This document shows, one piece after another, positions 1 through 9,363 of a stretch of DNA of 64,000 nucleotides; the stretch's first letter is position 1, and the number at the start of each line of letters is the position of its first letter. The translations under genes were made by a program, and so were the position numbers. Origin of the DNA: Ktedonobacteraceae bacterium. Its GTDB lineage: Bacteria; Chloroflexota; Ktedonobacteria; Ktedonobacterales; Ktedonobacteraceae. The stretch spans positions 1 through 64,000 of the forward strand of contig DASRBN010000033.1 in the NCBI GenBank assembly GCA_035653615.1, in the 5' to 3' direction. The notes beneath the pieces are model-generated. The model did not search any database, was not told where the DNA came from, and worked only from the letters and a program-made list of their open reading frames with translations.

Positions 1-131
1 CGGGAGCGACGGCCTTTTGTCGCATCCGCGGTTATTTGTCGACGTTGCGCAAGCAGGGCGTGGATCTGCTTTCTGCTTTGGAGGCCACGTTGCGCGGTCA
101 TCCTGTCCTTCCTTCATTTCAGACTACCTGA
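1..131 (+). CDS. IS66-family transposase, C-terminal end (cut by window edge)
   Basis: The third frame is open from the window edge to a TGA at 129-131 and gives 42 residues including FCRIRGYLSTLRKQG and SALEATLRGHP. This resembles the conserved C-terminal tail of IS66 transposases, where an arginine-rich helix with a RKQG motif precedes the end of the protein. The family moves DNA by a DDE mechanism; the catalytic part lies outside the window, so it is not known whether the gene is intact. No terminal inverted repeat could be fixed in the following 180 bases, so the element boundary is unknown. Confidence 0.6.
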   Translation, partial: GATAFCRIRGYLSTLRKQGVDLLSALEATLRGHPVLPSFQTT

Positions 132-232
132 GTAGTTACAACGAATATTAAAAGAAAAGATAACCTTAGTGACGACATACCGTTGTCATCAGTAGGTGTT
201 AAACTATTACTATCGAAGAAAAGGAGATTACT

Positions 233-307
233 ATGAACCATAAACAACAGATAGGAAGCGGCAGGAGCCAGGCCCTTTCGCGTTTGGGGATTGAAACTGG
301 GGATTGA
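233..307 (+). CDS. possible 24-residue peptide, unrecognised
   Basis: An AAGGAG sequence about eight bases upstream precedes an ATG that opens 24 codons (MNHKQQIGSGRSQALSRLG...). The reading frame ends inside the 13-base tandem repeat. It shares no recognisable family. The good ribosome-binding site is the only support. It may be a remnant leader between the transposase and ispF. Confidence 0.2.
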   Translation: MNHKQQIGSGRSQALSRLGIETGD

Positions 308-312
308 AACTG
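287..312 (+). repeat. tandem pair of 13-base repeats GGGATTGAAACTG
   Basis: GGGATTGAAACTG occurs twice head to tail immediately after the ispF stop side. GGGATTGAAAC resembles the 3-prime end of some type I/III CRISPR repeats, but there are no spacers and no cas genes, so this is not a CRISPR array. Confidence 0.6.
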
Positions 313-789
313 TTAATTCTCGATCAAAGCCACGGCATAGCAGGCAATTCCCTCCTGCCGTCCAGCAAACCCCAGTCCATCGGTTGTGGTCGCCTTCACG
401 CTCACCTGCTCTACCTGAAGATGTAAGTGTTCGGCCAGGTGCGCGCGCATTGCCTGTAGATAGGGGACGAGCCTGGGGCGTTCGGCCACAATGGTCGCAT
501 CGATGTTGCTGATTTTCCATCCATGTTGTCGTAGCAGGTCGCGGGTATGGTCAAGAAAGAGGGAACTGGGTGCATTTTTCCAGCGCTCATCGTGTGAAGG
601 AAAGTGGCGGCCAATATCGCCGAGCGCCGCCGCGCCTAGCAGCGCATCCACCACAGCATGGATGAGCGCATCCGCGTCAGAGTGTCCGGAGAGGCCACGT
701 TCGTAAGGAATAGTCACGCCACCCAGCACAAGGGGACGGCCAGGCGCGAAGGCGTGAACATCGTAGCCGCAGCCAATTCTCATCGCCAT
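313..789 (-). CDS. ispF: 2-C-methyl-D-erythritol 2,4-cyclodiphosphate synthase
   Basis: IspF converts CDP-methylerythritol 2-phosphate to the cyclic diphosphate, releasing CMP, in the cytosolic MEP isoprenoid pathway. The 158-residue protein has family length. It begins MAMRIGCGYDVHAF, whose D and H of DVH are metal ligands, and carries SGHSDADALIHA with the third metal-binding histidine. TTTDGLGFAGRQEGIACYAVALI is the usual C-terminal region. Its ATG overlaps the ispD stop as TAATG (791-787), so the two are probably translationally coupled. It is the last gene of the clpC-radA-yacL-ispD-ispF block. Confidence 0.96.
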   Translation of the reverse strand: MAMRIGCGYDVHAFAPGRPLVLGGVTIPYERGLSGHSDADALIHAVVDALLGAAALGDIGRHFPSHDERWKNAPSSLFLDHTRDLLRQHGWKISNIDATIVAERPRLVPYLQAMRAHLAEHLHLQVEQVSVKATTTDGLGFAGRQEGIACYAVALIEN

Positions 790-1508
790 TATTGCGCCTC
801 TCCATCCATTGCGTCTCGTTGTCGCAGGAGCGCCTCCGCGATAACCAGGTCTTCTAGCGTCGTAATCTTGATATTCGTGTAGGCGCCGGGAAAAATAGCT
901 ACCGGCTGTCCCAGGCGTTCTAATAGCGCTGCATCATCGGTGACATCCGCTTCGGCCTCTGGTGCGTGATGGGCGGCATATATAAGCGGGAAAGAGAAAA
1001 CCTGCGGCGTCTGCACAGCCCATAGTTGCGAGCGATCAAAAGTCGTATGCACCATGCCCTGCCGCACCTGCTTAATCGTATCCTTGACAGGCACACCGGC
1101 AATCGCTGCTCCATGTTCCTGCGCGGCTCTCAGTCCCGTCTCCAATATAGCGGGCGAGACCAGCGGCCGGGCGCCATCATGAATCATCACCCAGTTGCAT
1201 TGAGGCGTCGCCTCTACCAACATCTCAAGTCCTGCGCGTACCGAATCCTGCCTGCGCATTCCACCCACCACAAGGCCATCAATTTTACGCCAGCCTTCTT
1301 GCTGGCAGAGCGCCTCAGCACCGGCAATACGCTCTTTGGAAAGCACAAGCACGATAGCATCTATGACATCCGAAGCTTCAAACACATCGATCGTGCGTGC
1401 CAGCGTAATGCGCCCGGCCAGAGGCATCCAGAGCTTATCGCGGCCCTCCATGCGGCGGCTCGAACCGGCGGCGACAATAACGGCTGCAACCCTGTCCTGT
1501 ATCGTCAT
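789..1508 (-). CDS. ispD: 2-C-methyl-D-erythritol 4-phosphate cytidylyltransferase
   Basis: IspD joins CTP and MEP to form CDP-methylerythritol, the step before the IspE/IspF reactions. The 239-residue product starts MTIQDRVAAVIVAAGSSRRM; AAGSSRRM plus the later K of GRDKLW is the nucleotide-binding signature. VMIHDGARPLV and VQTPQVF are family motifs. An in-frame ATG 57 bases further upstream would overlap yacL and adds a non-conserved tail, so the ATG seven bases after the yacL stop is preferred. No strong ribosome-binding site is seen, which fits coupling to yacL. Confidence 0.95.
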   Translation of the reverse strand: MTIQDRVAAVIVAAGSSRRMEGRDKLWMPLAGRITLARTIDVFEASDVIDAIVLVLSKERIAGAEALCQQEGWRKIDGLVVGGMRRQDSVRAGLEMLVEATPQCNWVMIHDGARPLVSPAILETGLRAAQEHGAAIAGVPVKDTIKQVRQGMVHTTFDRSQLWAVQTPQVFSFPLIYAAHHAPEAEADVTDDAALLERLGQPVAIFPGAYTNIKITTLEDLVIAEALLRQRDAMDGEAQ

Positions 1509-1515
1509 AGTTTGA

Positions 1516-2676
1516 TTAGTATTGCTTTGATTTTGCGGAAGGTTGCGACGACAGATTATTGCCACCGCCGGTCTGTTTTGGGTGCGCGAAAATCATGCGA
1601 CCGGCAACCGTTTGCAGCACACGCGTCACGGTAACCTCGATGGTCATATTCATATACTGCCGCCCGCCCTCAACCACAATCATCGTACCATCGTCAAGGT
1701 AGCCAACGCCCTGCCCCAACTCCTTCCCATCCTGCATGATTTTGATATAAATGTCCTCGCCTGGAAGCAGCACCGGCTTGACAGCATTTGCCAGTTCATT
1801 GATGTTGAGCACCTTCACACCCTGTAGCTCGGCTACCCGGTTGAGGTTAAAGTCGTTGGTAATAATCGGACAATGCCAGTCCTGGGCGAGTTTTACCAGC
1901 TTACTATCGACCTCGCTGATACCCTCCACGTCGGCATCTGTAATTTCGATAGGCACAGTCGTATCTTTTTGCAGGCGGTTGAGCATCTCCAGCCCGCGCC
2001 TGCCACGATTGCGCCGCATAGCATCAGCTGAATCGGCAATGCGTTGTAATTCATTCAACACAAAGCGGGGTACCACCAGGACGCCGGAAACGAATCCCGT
2101 CTGGCTGATATCGGCAATACGCCCATCAATAATCGCACTGGTATCCAGCAGAATCCGCGTGACCGGCTGGAACTCCGGAGTTGTACTCGGTTTCTCCTGG
2201 TCCTTGCGGCGATTGTTCTCTTTATCATGCTCCTCATCCCCCCGGTCGCGCTCCCTCGAACGCCGGGGAAATAAACCGGATTGGAAGAGGTGGGCCATCT
2301 CGTTCTTGCGTTGTACGGCCAGCGCCACGCCCAGGAAGCTAAAGACCACCGCTCCCACAAAAGGCAGCACATGCCCCAGGTTAGCAGGCAGATTGGCGAG
2401 TGGAATGGCAAGCAGCACTGATATGATGAGCCCGACAATCAAGCCGATCACCGCCGCGATCAGGTCGCTGGCCGATGATTCGCGCATCCAGCGATAAGGG
2501 ACAACCGTGATATAAGGGGTTATGATGAATGCGACAACGGCGCTGCCGGCGGCAATGCCGACCATCCACCACAGGTGCGGTTGTGGAAACTCCGTCCGGT
2601 CCAGGAAGTAGAGTCCGACGACGACGATAATAGCGACGAGAAACCCGATGATGCGGGCAATAGTTTTTGCAGACAT
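1516..2676 (-). CDS. yacL: PIN-TRAM domain membrane protein (YacL family)
   Basis: This 386-residue protein has four hydrophobic helices in the first 120 residues, a charged linker (RRSRERDRGDEEHDKEN), a PIN nuclease domain beginning ILLDTSAIIDGRIADI, and a C-terminal TRAM domain (about residues 315-375). That order matches Bacillus YacL, a membrane-anchored putative RNase of unproven target. PIN acidic residues include the D of LLDTS and acidic residues near TNDFNLNRVAEL. The start follows a GGAGG-rich stretch. Its place between radA and ispD is the classic neighbourhood of this family. Function in RNA turnover is inferred from the domains only. Confidence 0.92.
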   Translation of the reverse strand: MSAKTIARIIGFLVAIIVVVGLYFLDRTEFPQPHLWWMVGIAAGSAVVAFIITPYITVVPYRWMRESSASDLIAAVIGLIVGLIISVLLAIPLANLPANLGHVLPFVGAVVFSFLGVALAVQRKNEMAHLFQSGLFPRRSRERDRGDEEHDKENNRRKDQEKPSTTPEFQPVTRILLDTSAIIDGRIADISQTGFVSGVLVVPRFVLNELQRIADSADAMRRNRGRRGLEMLNRLQKDTTVPIEITDADVEGISEVDSKLVKLAQDWHCPIITNDFNLNRVAELQGVKVLNINELANAVKPVLLPGEDIYIKIMQDGKELGQGVGYLDDGTMIVVEGGRQYMNMTIEVTVTRVLQTVAGRMIFAHPKQTGGGNNLSSQPSAKSKQY

Positions 2677-2964
2677 CCCTTCATCCTCCGATTCGGTGCC
2701 GTTTTGTTGAGATATGCACCGGCAAGGGGCGGCATGGGGCAGGAAATCGCGGCGAAGGCAGTGATGATGAAGATGATGAAGGATAATAGCATGATAATGA
2801 TACCTTTACTGCCGTCCTGAACCATAAAACGCGCCCGTTTTGATCTAAAAAGACGTTATAAAAACACCCTGACAAAAAATGAGTATACACTGTACAGACG
2901 CAAGAATCAACACCCGTGTTTCGCCCGTTTCGCCCCCCTACGCGTCCTTACTCAGTATTACCTT

Positions 2965-4377
2965 CTAGTGTAACGCAACTTCTATCGCAACTGCAAGTGA
3001 ACTAGAAGCGAAAATTTCAAAATCCGCCGGGAGTCCAGCATCTTGTAATTCGCTGGCCACATTTGCTCCCCCTCCCGCCTTGGGGATGATGCAGCGTTTG
3101 AAACCGAGTTTGGCAGCTTCACGTATGCGCAGGCCGAGGCGATTGACCGCCCGTAACTCGCCCGAAAGTCCAACTTCACCAATAAGCGCCAGGTCGGGTG
3201 GAATGTGTTTTTCGCGGTAGCTCGAAGCAATCGCAGCTGCGATTCCCAGATCGATAGCCGGTTCCTCCAGGTTGAACCCGCCCACCACATTGGCGTAGAC
3301 ATCGTGACTACCGACCGCCAATCCCACTCTTTTGGTCAGCACGGCGAGCAGCATGAGCAGGCGGCTATACTCGATGCCGTTGGTAGTGCAGCGAGCATTG
3401 CCAAAATTGCTGGGGGTGACGAGCGCCTGCACCTCTACCAGCAAGGGGCGTGTTCCCTCCATGCTGACAACGACCGCGGAGCCGGTAGCTCCAACAGCGC
3501 GGTCGGTCAAGAAAATGGCCGATGGATTGGAAACCTCTGCCAACCCATCCCCATGCATCTCGAAGACGCCTACCTCATGGGTTGCGCCAAAGCGATTTTT
3601 GACGCCGCGCAGCAACCGGTACGTGTGATAGCGTTCGCCTTCGAGATAGAGGACGGCATCTGCTATGTGTTCCAATGCTTTTGGGCCTGCCACAGTTCCC
3701 TCTTTGGTGACGTGGCCGATGATAAAGATGGGGGTTGCGGTATTCTTTGCCAGTTGCATCAATTGTAGCGTGCATTCTCGTACCTGGCTGATGCTGCCGG
3801 GCGCCGAGGTGAGGTGGCCGGAGAGGACAGTTTGAATGGAATCGACCACCACGAGCGAAGGTTTGAGGCGTATGACCGCGTCGGCAATCGTTTCAAGTTC
3901 AATAGATGCCAGCAGGTAGAGCCGCTCACCACTGATATCCAGCCGCTCGGCTCGCATCTTGACCTGTTCAATCGACTCTTCTCCTGAAACATACAGAACA
4001 GGGCCGGTAGTCGCGGCAATGCTGCCCGCGACTTGCAGCAGCAGGGTGGATTTGCCGATGCCAGGCTCCCCCCCAATCAGAATCAGTGAGCCCGCGACCA
4101 GCCCTCCGCCCAGCACGCGGTCCATTTCAGGGTATCCAACCGAGATACGTTCCTGGGCTAGTGGCTTGATATCGGGCAAAATAAGCGGAATCTGGGTGCC
4201 CTGGGCGATAGAGGAACCGCCCAATGCTGCTGGCCGTCGCTGCTGGACGGCGCTTTGCGGCGCCTCGGTTGTTTCTTCCAGGGTGTTCCATGCGCCGCAG
4301 TCGGGACATTTGCCCACCCATTTGCTCTGTTCGCCGCCGCACTGCTGGCAGACATATTTTACGCGTAGTTTTGCCAT
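2965..4377 (-). CDS. radA: DNA repair protein RadA/Sms
   Basis: RadA is a RecA-like, hexameric branch-migration ATPase acting on recombination intermediates. The 470-residue protein starts with a zinc finger (C10, C13, C24, C27), then a Walker A GGEPGIGKS at about 102-110, the RadA-specific KNRFG motif near 259, and a Lon-protease-like C-terminal domain that lacks protease activity in the family. It is separated from clpC by a strong hairpin, so part of its expression may need read-through or its own promoter. The yacL gene follows after 288 bases. disA, usually found between radA and yacL, is missing. Confidence 0.96.
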   Translation of the reverse strand: MAKLRVKYVCQQCGGEQSKWVGKCPDCGAWNTLEETTEAPQSAVQQRRPAALGGSSIAQGTQIPLILPDIKPLAQERISVGYPEMDRVLGGGLVAGSLILIGGEPGIGKSTLLLQVAGSIAATTGPVLYVSGEESIEQVKMRAERLDISGERLYLLASIELETIADAVIRLKPSLVVVDSIQTVLSGHLTSAPGSISQVRECTLQLMQLAKNTATPIFIIGHVTKEGTVAGPKALEHIADAVLYLEGERYHTYRLLRGVKNRFGATHEVGVFEMHGDGLAEVSNPSAIFLTDRAVGATGSAVVVSMEGTRPLLVEVQALVTPSNFGNARCTTNGIEYSRLLMLLAVLTKRVGLAVGSHDVYANVVGGFNLEEPAIDLGIAAAIASSYREKHIPPDLALIGEVGLSGELRAVNRLGLRIREAAKLGFKRCIIPKAGGGANVASELQDAGLPADFEIFASSSLAVAIEVALH

Positions 4378-4405
4378 GACAATATATTCTTCTGTTAAGA
4401 CAGAA

Positions 4406-4432
4406 AAACGGAAGCCCGCCGGGCTTCCGTTT
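4406..4432 (-). terminator. intrinsic terminator-like hairpin between clpC and radA
   Basis: AAACGGAAGCCCG pairs with CGGGCTTCCGTTT around a very small centre. On the minus strand the stem is followed by T residues (CCGTTTTTCTGTC). It lies 18 bases after the clpC stop and would end or attenuate the clpC transcript before radA. Confidence 0.75.
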
Positions 4433-4449
4433 CCCTATCTTGAATGGTA

Positions 4450-6990
4450 TTATCCTTGCGCTGACTCGCTGCCCCCGTCGCTGCTGCCAGCAGAGAGAGC
4501 GGCTTCGGGCGAGGCAGATGCAGGTGCGGGCAACTGCTCGATGCGATTGCGCACTTGCAGTACGAGGTCATCATCAATAACAACCCCTTCCACCAGGTCT
4601 CCCGGATGGAATTTGCCCTGCAAGAGGCCTTCTGCCAGCGGGTCTTCGACCATCCTCTGAATGGTGCGGCGTAATGGACGCGCCCCATACTGCGGGTCAA
4701 AACCTTTTTCGATCAAGAAATCCTTGGTCGCCTGCGGGATCACCAGCTCCAGCTGTTGCTCGGTCAGTTGCATGCGCACCCGGTTGAGCAGCAGGTCAAC
4801 GATGGAGTACATCTCCTCGATGCGCAGCGAATGGAAGACGATGACTTCATCGATACGGTTCAGGAACTCAGGTTTGAAGGTATTCTTCAATTCGCCAAGA
4901 ACCTTCGACTTCATCGCCTCGTACTCGCTCTGGTTGACCTTCGCCTTATCCTTGGACTGCTTGAACCCGATGGACGCTTCCTTGTTCAACAGGGCAGCGC
5001 CAACGTTCGAAGTCATAATCACAATGGTATTGCGGAAGTCTACCGTGCGACCCTTGGCGTCGGTCAGCTTGCCATCCTCCAGAATCTGGAGCAGCATGTT
5101 GAACACGTCAGGATGCGCCTTCTCAATCTCATCTAGCAGGATCACGCTGTATGACTTGCGACGCACGGCCTCGGTGAGCTGACCACCCTCTTCATAACCG
5201 ACATATCCAGGAGGGGCACCGACAAGACGTGCCGCGGCATGACGCTCCATGAATTCCGACATGTCAATTTTAATGAGGGCCTCTTCACTGCCGAACATAA
5301 ATTCGGCCAGGGCCTTTGCAAGCTCAGTCTTACCGACACCCGTTGGTCCCATGAAGATGAATGATCCAATGGGGCGTTTGGGGTCCTTCAGACCGGCACG
5401 CGCGCGCCGTACCGCGCGAGAAATTTTCTCAATCGCCTCGTTCTGCGCAATGACGCGGGCATGCAGTGCCTCCTCCATCTGGAGCAACCGCTGCGACTCC
5501 TCCTGGGCGATGCGCATAACGGGGATACCGGTCCACATCGAAACGATCTGGGCGATTTCCTCTTCGCCGACGGACGGCTTTTCACTGCCGCGTTCGCGAT
5601 GCCAGCCCGATTCGAGCTTGGCGATGCGGTCGCGCAGTTTCACCTCGCGGTCGCGCAGTTCCGCGGCCAGTTCATACTCTTGTTGCTGGATGGCCTGCTC
5701 TTTTTCGCGCAGCACCGACTCCAGGCCCTTCATCGCCTCTTTGAGGTTAAGGGGAGCCAGGGAGTTCTGCATGCGCACGCGGCTGGCCGCTTCGTCGATC
5801 AGGTCAATGGCCTTATCAGGCATGAAGCGGTCGGTAATGTAACGGCTGGCCATTTCAGTGGCCGCCTTAAGCGCCTCATCTGTAATAATCAGGCGATGGT
5901 GCGTCTCGTAACGCTCGCGAATGCCCTTGAGGATTTCAAGCGTCTCCTCGATTGAGGGTTCGCGGACGATGACTTCCTGGAAGCGGCGTTGCAAAGCGGC
6001 ATCACGCTCAATGTATTTGCGATACTCGTCAAGCGTGGTTGCACCGATGCATTGCAGTTCGCCACGCGCCAGGGCAGGCTTCAGAATGTTGGCGGCGTCA
6101 ACTGCACCCTCTGCGGCGCCGGCGCCCACCAGGGTATGTACTTCATCAATGAAGATAATACAGTCACGACTATTGCGAATCTCTTCGATGATCTTTTTCA
6201 GGCGCTCTTCGAATTCACCACGATACTTGGTTCCTGCTACAAGCGAACCGACATCCAGTGTCAGCAGACGTTTCCCGGCCAGTGTTTCGGGGACCTCGCC
6301 GGCAACGAGACGTTGTGCCAGGCCTTCGACAATAGCCGTTTTACCAACACCAGGCTCACCAATAAGTGCGGGGTTGTTCTTATTACGCCGTGAAAGTATT
6401 TGAATGACTCGCTCGATCTCTTGATGACGCCCGATGACAGGATCAAGCGTTCCTGCGCGAGCCGCGGCCGTAAGATCGATGCCCATCTGATCAATCGTGG
6501 GGGTTTTGGAGTGCTTGGCGTCACGCTCGTGTTGCGCGCCTGACTGGCTAAGCACCTGGATCGTCTGCGTGCGAACCTTCTCCAGATTTACGCCGAGGCT
6601 TTCCAGCACACCTGCGGCGATGCCTTCACCCTCGCGAACCAGACCGAGCAGAAGATGCTCTGTCCCAATATAGTGATGATTCAGGCGGCGAGCTTCATCG
6701 ACGGCCAGCTCGATCACCTTTTTGGCGCGTGGAGTCAGGCCGATCTCGCCAAGCACGATGCGATCTCCGCGGCCAATGATAAATTCAACGGCGCTGCGAA
6801 CCTTGTTCAATTCAACGCCCAGATTACTCAATACTTTAGCAGCAACGCCTTCGCCCTCGCGCACAAGCCCGAGCAGAAGGTGTTCTGTCCCGATGTAGTT
6901 GTGTTGGAAGCGCTGGGCTTCCTCTTGAGCCAGGCTCAGGACTTTCCTGGCCCGCTCCGTAAACTTATCAAACCTATCTCGATCGTTCAC
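4450..6990 (-). CDS. clpC: ATP-dependent Clp protease ATP-binding subunit ClpC
   Basis: ClpC is the HSP100 unfoldase that feeds proteins to ClpP. The 846-residue protein has two N-terminal Clp repeats ([16 protein letters not shown] and [16 protein letters not shown]), AAA module 1 with Walker [10 protein letters not shown] at 211-219, a middle UVR-type coiled coil near 430 ([16 protein letters not shown]), AAA module 2 with GPTGVGKTE, and an IGF tripeptide (ASIGFKQS) suited to docking ClpP. The start is GTG, with AGGGGGGTGA about ten bases upstream. A consensus promoter lies at 7066-7094. No ctsR, mcsA or mcsB precedes it, unlike Bacillus, so control must differ. Confidence 0.97.
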   Translation of the reverse strand: MNDRDRFDKFTERARKVLSLAQEEAQRFQHNYIGTEHLLLGLVREGEGVAAKVLSNLGVELNKVRSAVEFIIGRGDRIVLGEIGLTPRAKKVIELAVDEARRLNHHYIGTEHLLLGLVREGEGIAAGVLESLGVNLEKVRTQTIQVLSQSGAQHERDAKHSKTPTIDQMGIDLTAAARAGTLDPVIGRHQEIERVIQILSRRNKNNPALIGEPGVGKTAIVEGLAQRLVAGEVPETLAGKRLLTLDVGSLVAGTKYRGEFEERLKKIIEEIRNSRDCIIFIDEVHTLVGAGAAEGAVDAANILKPALARGELQCIGATTLDEYRKYIERDAALQRRFQEVIVREPSIEETLEILKGIRERYETHHRLIITDEALKAATEMASRYITDRFMPDKAIDLIDEAASRVRMQNSLAPLNLKEAMKGLESVLREKEQAIQQQEYELAAELRDREVKLRDRIAKLESGWHRERGSEKPSVGEEEIAQIVSMWTGIPVMRIAQEESQRLLQMEEALHARVIAQNEAIEKISRAVRRARAGLKDPKRPIGSFIFMGPTGVGKTELAKALAEFMFGSEEALIKIDMSEFMERHAAARLVGAPPGYVGYEEGGQLTEAVRRKSYSVILLDEIEKAHPDVFNMLLQILEDGKLTDAKGRTVDFRNTIVIMTSNVGAALLNKEASIGFKQSKDKAKVNQSEYEAMKSKVLGELKNTFKPEFLNRIDEVIVFHSLRIEEMYSIVDLLLNRVRMQLTEQQLELVIPQATKDFLIEKGFDPQYGARPLRRTIQRMVEDPLAEGLLQGKFHPGDLVEGVVIDDDLVLQVRNRIEQLPAPASASPEAALSAGSSDGGSESAQG

Positions 6991-7065
6991 CTGTTTGTCA
7001 CCCCCCTTTCAGTGGCAGAGGGTGGAACCGAGCCCTCTGTGATGCTCAGGTAAAGCGTATGATTC

Positions 7066-7094
7066 ATGATACAACACCGATCACTTAGCGTCAA
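7066..7094 (-). promoter_or_regulatory. clpC promoter, TTGACG-17-TATCAT
   Basis: On the minus strand TTGACG (7089-7094) and TATCAT (7066-7071) are separated by exactly 17 bases, about 75 bases before the clpC GTG. No CtsR or HrcA operator repeat was recognised beside it. Confidence 0.7.
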
Positions 7095-7178
7095 GGATAG
7101 CAAATCCTATATCCCTTCTTTATATTCCAACACGCTTTTATTCACGTTGAAGGTTCAACTTTCTTACCGTCAAACAAT

Positions 7179-7224
7179 CGACCTCCTCACCGCAATACAT
7201 TAGTGTATGAGCAGTGGGAGGTCG
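7179..7224 (-). terminator. long imperfect hairpin downstream of rpsA
   Basis: CGACCTCC (7179-7186) pairs with GGAGGTCG (7217-7224). Inside, CAC/GTG, GC/GC and ATACA/TGTAT pair around a TTAG loop. It begins 45 bases after the rpsA stop. The following T-run is weak, so it may act as a terminator or as an RNA-stabilising end. Confidence 0.5.
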
Positions 7225-7269
7225 TGCGATCAACTGTTCAGGTGCAAAAACATGACGAACGAGTAGTGA

Positions 7270-8829
7270 CTACTCTTCCGTGTCCTCCGTTTCCTCCTTG
7301 GAACGCTGCCGGGCAGCTGCGCGAAATGCTTCAGCCATAGCAGTTGTTTCGCCTTCGTCTTCCATTGGCAGGTTGCCGAGTAGCCGGTTCTCGTTGGTGC
7401 GTTCCTGCCGTTCGCGTCGCTCACCCCTGCTTTCGCGGCGTGAGGATGGACTCGTTTCTTTTTCTTTCTCCGCCGTTGGAGGGGTACCTTCTGGACGTAC
7501 CGGTAAATCTTCTAATGTCATCCCTGCCAGGTCGCTCGCAGCATTGGGAGCGGGAGCCTCAGCCTCTCCAGCCGGTGCCTCGGCAGTTGTCTCTTTGGTA
7601 TCCAGTTCATCAGCCTGCCGCAGGCTCAGACCAAGACGGCGCCGGTCCGCGTCAATGCGCAGGATACGCAGTTGGAGTTGCTGTCCCTCGTGCAGATTGG
7701 CCTTGGGGTCCATACCGGGGGTCAACTCTGACAGGTGAATCAGGCCCTCGATGCCATCCTCGATACGGGCAAATGCGCCAAACGGAGCGATCTTGGTAAT
7801 GGTGCCCGTTACCACCTGGCCCACCTTGTAGCGCTGTTCCACCGTCGTCCAGGGATCGACCTCGGCGCGTTTGATCGACAGGGCAATCTTTTTCTTGTCC
7901 TTATCGACGCTGAGCACCTGGACTTCCACCTCCTGGCCAACTTTGAGTACTTCACTGGGATGATTCACGCGGCTCCAGGCCAGCTGGCTGATATGCACCA
8001 GGCCATCGGCCCCTCCCAGGTCGATAAAGGCGCCGAAATTCGCCAGGTTACTCACTATGCCGCGCCTTATGTCACCCGGCTTCAACTCGTCTAACAGCTC
8101 CTCGCGACGTCTCTGCCGCCATTCCTGGACAGCCAGCCGCTCTGAAAGAATCAGGCGGTTGCGCGCCCGGTTGATCTCAATGATTTTGAGCTGCAGTTCC
8201 TTATCTTTCATGCTCGCCAGCTTGGCCGCCGTCTCCTGATTATCGCCGCCCGAAGCGACCTCTTCGCGCTTCAGGTTAAGAATCTGCGAGATCGGCACGA
8301 ATCCCCGGATGCCCGACACATCGACAATCAGGCCACCCTTGTTGTAATCGATGACGCGGGCTTTGAGCAATTCGGCGTTCTTGTACTGTTCCTCGGCAAT
8401 GCGCCATTGGCGTTCGGCGTTGGCTCGCTTCAGTGAGAGCAGGGCATGTCCATCCGGCGTCTCCGGCTGGATCACATACACCAGCACCTTATCATTGAGG
8501 TGCAATTCGTTGAACGAGCCATAGCCACTGGCCGGCAGCTCTTTTGTCGAGAGGACGCCTTCCGATTTGAGGCCGATATCGACCAAAATCTCGTCCTGAT
8601 CAATACGCACGATCACGCCCTCTACGACATCGCCGCGTTTGATGTTGATGGGCGTCGTCGATTCTGCCAGCAACGCTGCCATATCGGTGATTTCGCCCAT
8701 ATCTTCGGAATTCATGTTGTTGTTTTGCTCTGCTGGGTCGTTTCCTTCGTCGTACATCGTCTGCACCCGTCCGCTTTTAAAATTTGCCGCTGGCATTGTC
8801 GAAAGGTCGCCGTGCTTTCGTACTTGCAT
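7270..8829 (-). CDS. rpsA: 30S ribosomal protein S1 (four S1 domains)
   Basis: S1 binds mRNA on the small ribosomal subunit and promotes initiation. The 519-residue protein has an acidic start (about 1-60) and four S1/OB-fold repeats. Repeats three and four carry the standard GAFIDLGGADGLVHISQL and GAFARIEDGIEGLIHLSEL cores. A tail rich in T, E and R follows, ending SKEETEDTEE. A longer upstream start is possible, but GGGGG nine bases before MQVRKHGD decides for this one. A promoter at 9194-9222 implies a leader of roughly 350 bases, an opportunity for S1 autoregulation (inference). It is a stand-alone gene. Confidence 0.93.
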   Translation of the reverse strand: MQVRKHGDLSTMPAANFKSGRVQTMYDEGNDPAEQNNNMNSEDMGEITDMAALLAESTTPINIKRGDVVEGVIVRIDQDEILVDIGLKSEGVLSTKELPASGYGSFNELHLNDKVLVYVIQPETPDGHALLSLKRANAERQWRIAEEQYKNAELLKARVIDYNKGGLIVDVSGIRGFVPISQILNLKREEVASGGDNQETAAKLASMKDKELQLKIIEINRARNRLILSERLAVQEWRQRRREELLDELKPGDIRRGIVSNLANFGAFIDLGGADGLVHISQLAWSRVNHPSEVLKVGQEVEVQVLSVDKDKKKIALSIKRAEVDPWTTVEQRYKVGQVVTGTITKIAPFGAFARIEDGIEGLIHLSELTPGMDPKANLHEGQQLQLRILRIDADRRRLGLSLRQADELDTKETTAEAPAGEAEAPAPNAASDLAGMTLEDLPVRPEGTPPTAEKEKETSPSSRRESRGERRERQERTNENRLLGNLPMEDEGETTAMAEAFRAAARQRSKEETEDTEE

Positions 8830-9193
8830 GGGTAAAATACCCCCTTCGATCCACGGTATTTCCCATCCGTTGAGGCATCCGCCCATCCCACTGGACGTGT
8901 ACTGTAGTTTCGCAATCCTCTTTCGGGTCTCTTACCCGCCGAAGGTGACGAAAGGGTCTGCACACCGGAATCCTGGGGATGCGTCATTGGATTTGGGTTT
9001 ATCGGAGGGGCTGCTCAGGCTGAGATTAATCTATACATTCAGTCTCGTATGCATCATTGCCATCGAGACCGATCCAGGTAACTTTTGACATTTGCCTACA
9101 AAACGGTCATACGATACATCGCTCGCAGACAGGTAAGCCGTGTTATGGTCATAATTAGAACCCAAGCACAGAATACCCCCACTCGATGCTCTA

Positions 9194-9222
9194 ATTATAC
9201 CAAAAGCCCCCTCTAATTGCAA
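9194..9222 (-). promoter_or_regulatory. rpsA promoter, TTGCAA-17-TATAAT
   Basis: Minus-strand TTGCAA (9217-9222) and a perfect TATAAT (9194-9199) are 17 bases apart. The minus 35 region reads TTGCAATTAG, the same ten bases as at the infB promoter (33862-33871). Confidence 0.8.
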
Positions 9223-9330
9223 GACGCTACACAACCTATTTAGCAGTTTGCTCCGATGTTTTTTTATCAGCCACATTGTACCACAGGTAAGCAAGAAGTA
9301 TCAATTGTTTTTGTTCGTCTCTATATGAGA

Positions 9331-9357
9331 TTGAGGGAGCGTGACTTGTGCTACAAT
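9331..9357 (+). promoter_or_regulatory. promoter just before the Nudix start codon
   Basis: TTGAGG (9331-9336) and TACAAT (9352-9357), 15 bases apart. The minus 10 box ends six bases before the ATG, which would make the mRNA leaderless or nearly so. No ribosome-binding site is present. Confidence 0.5.
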
Positions 9358-9363
9358 AGAACC

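Larger units (their letters stand above)
8830..9363. other. divergent intergenic region of rpsA and the Nudix gene
   Basis: About 530 bases without a supported coding frame. It holds the rpsA leader and promoter (minus) and the Nudix promoter (plus). The leader contains no riboswitch class that I recognise. Confidence 0.7.

Noticed and set aside
287-312. GGGATTGAAAC repeats as a CRISPR array
   Set aside because: Only two copies directly joined, with no spacers and no cas genes. A lone GGGATTGAAAC at 46566 is outside any array too.
1509-1565. Longer N-terminus for IspD
   Set aside because: The 19 extra residues overlap yacL and are not of the family; the ATG at 1508 gives the normal start.
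3205-3768. 187-codon plus-strand frame opposite radA
   Set aside because: It is the antisense shadow of a conserved gene; the composition follows radA codons and no motif is seen.
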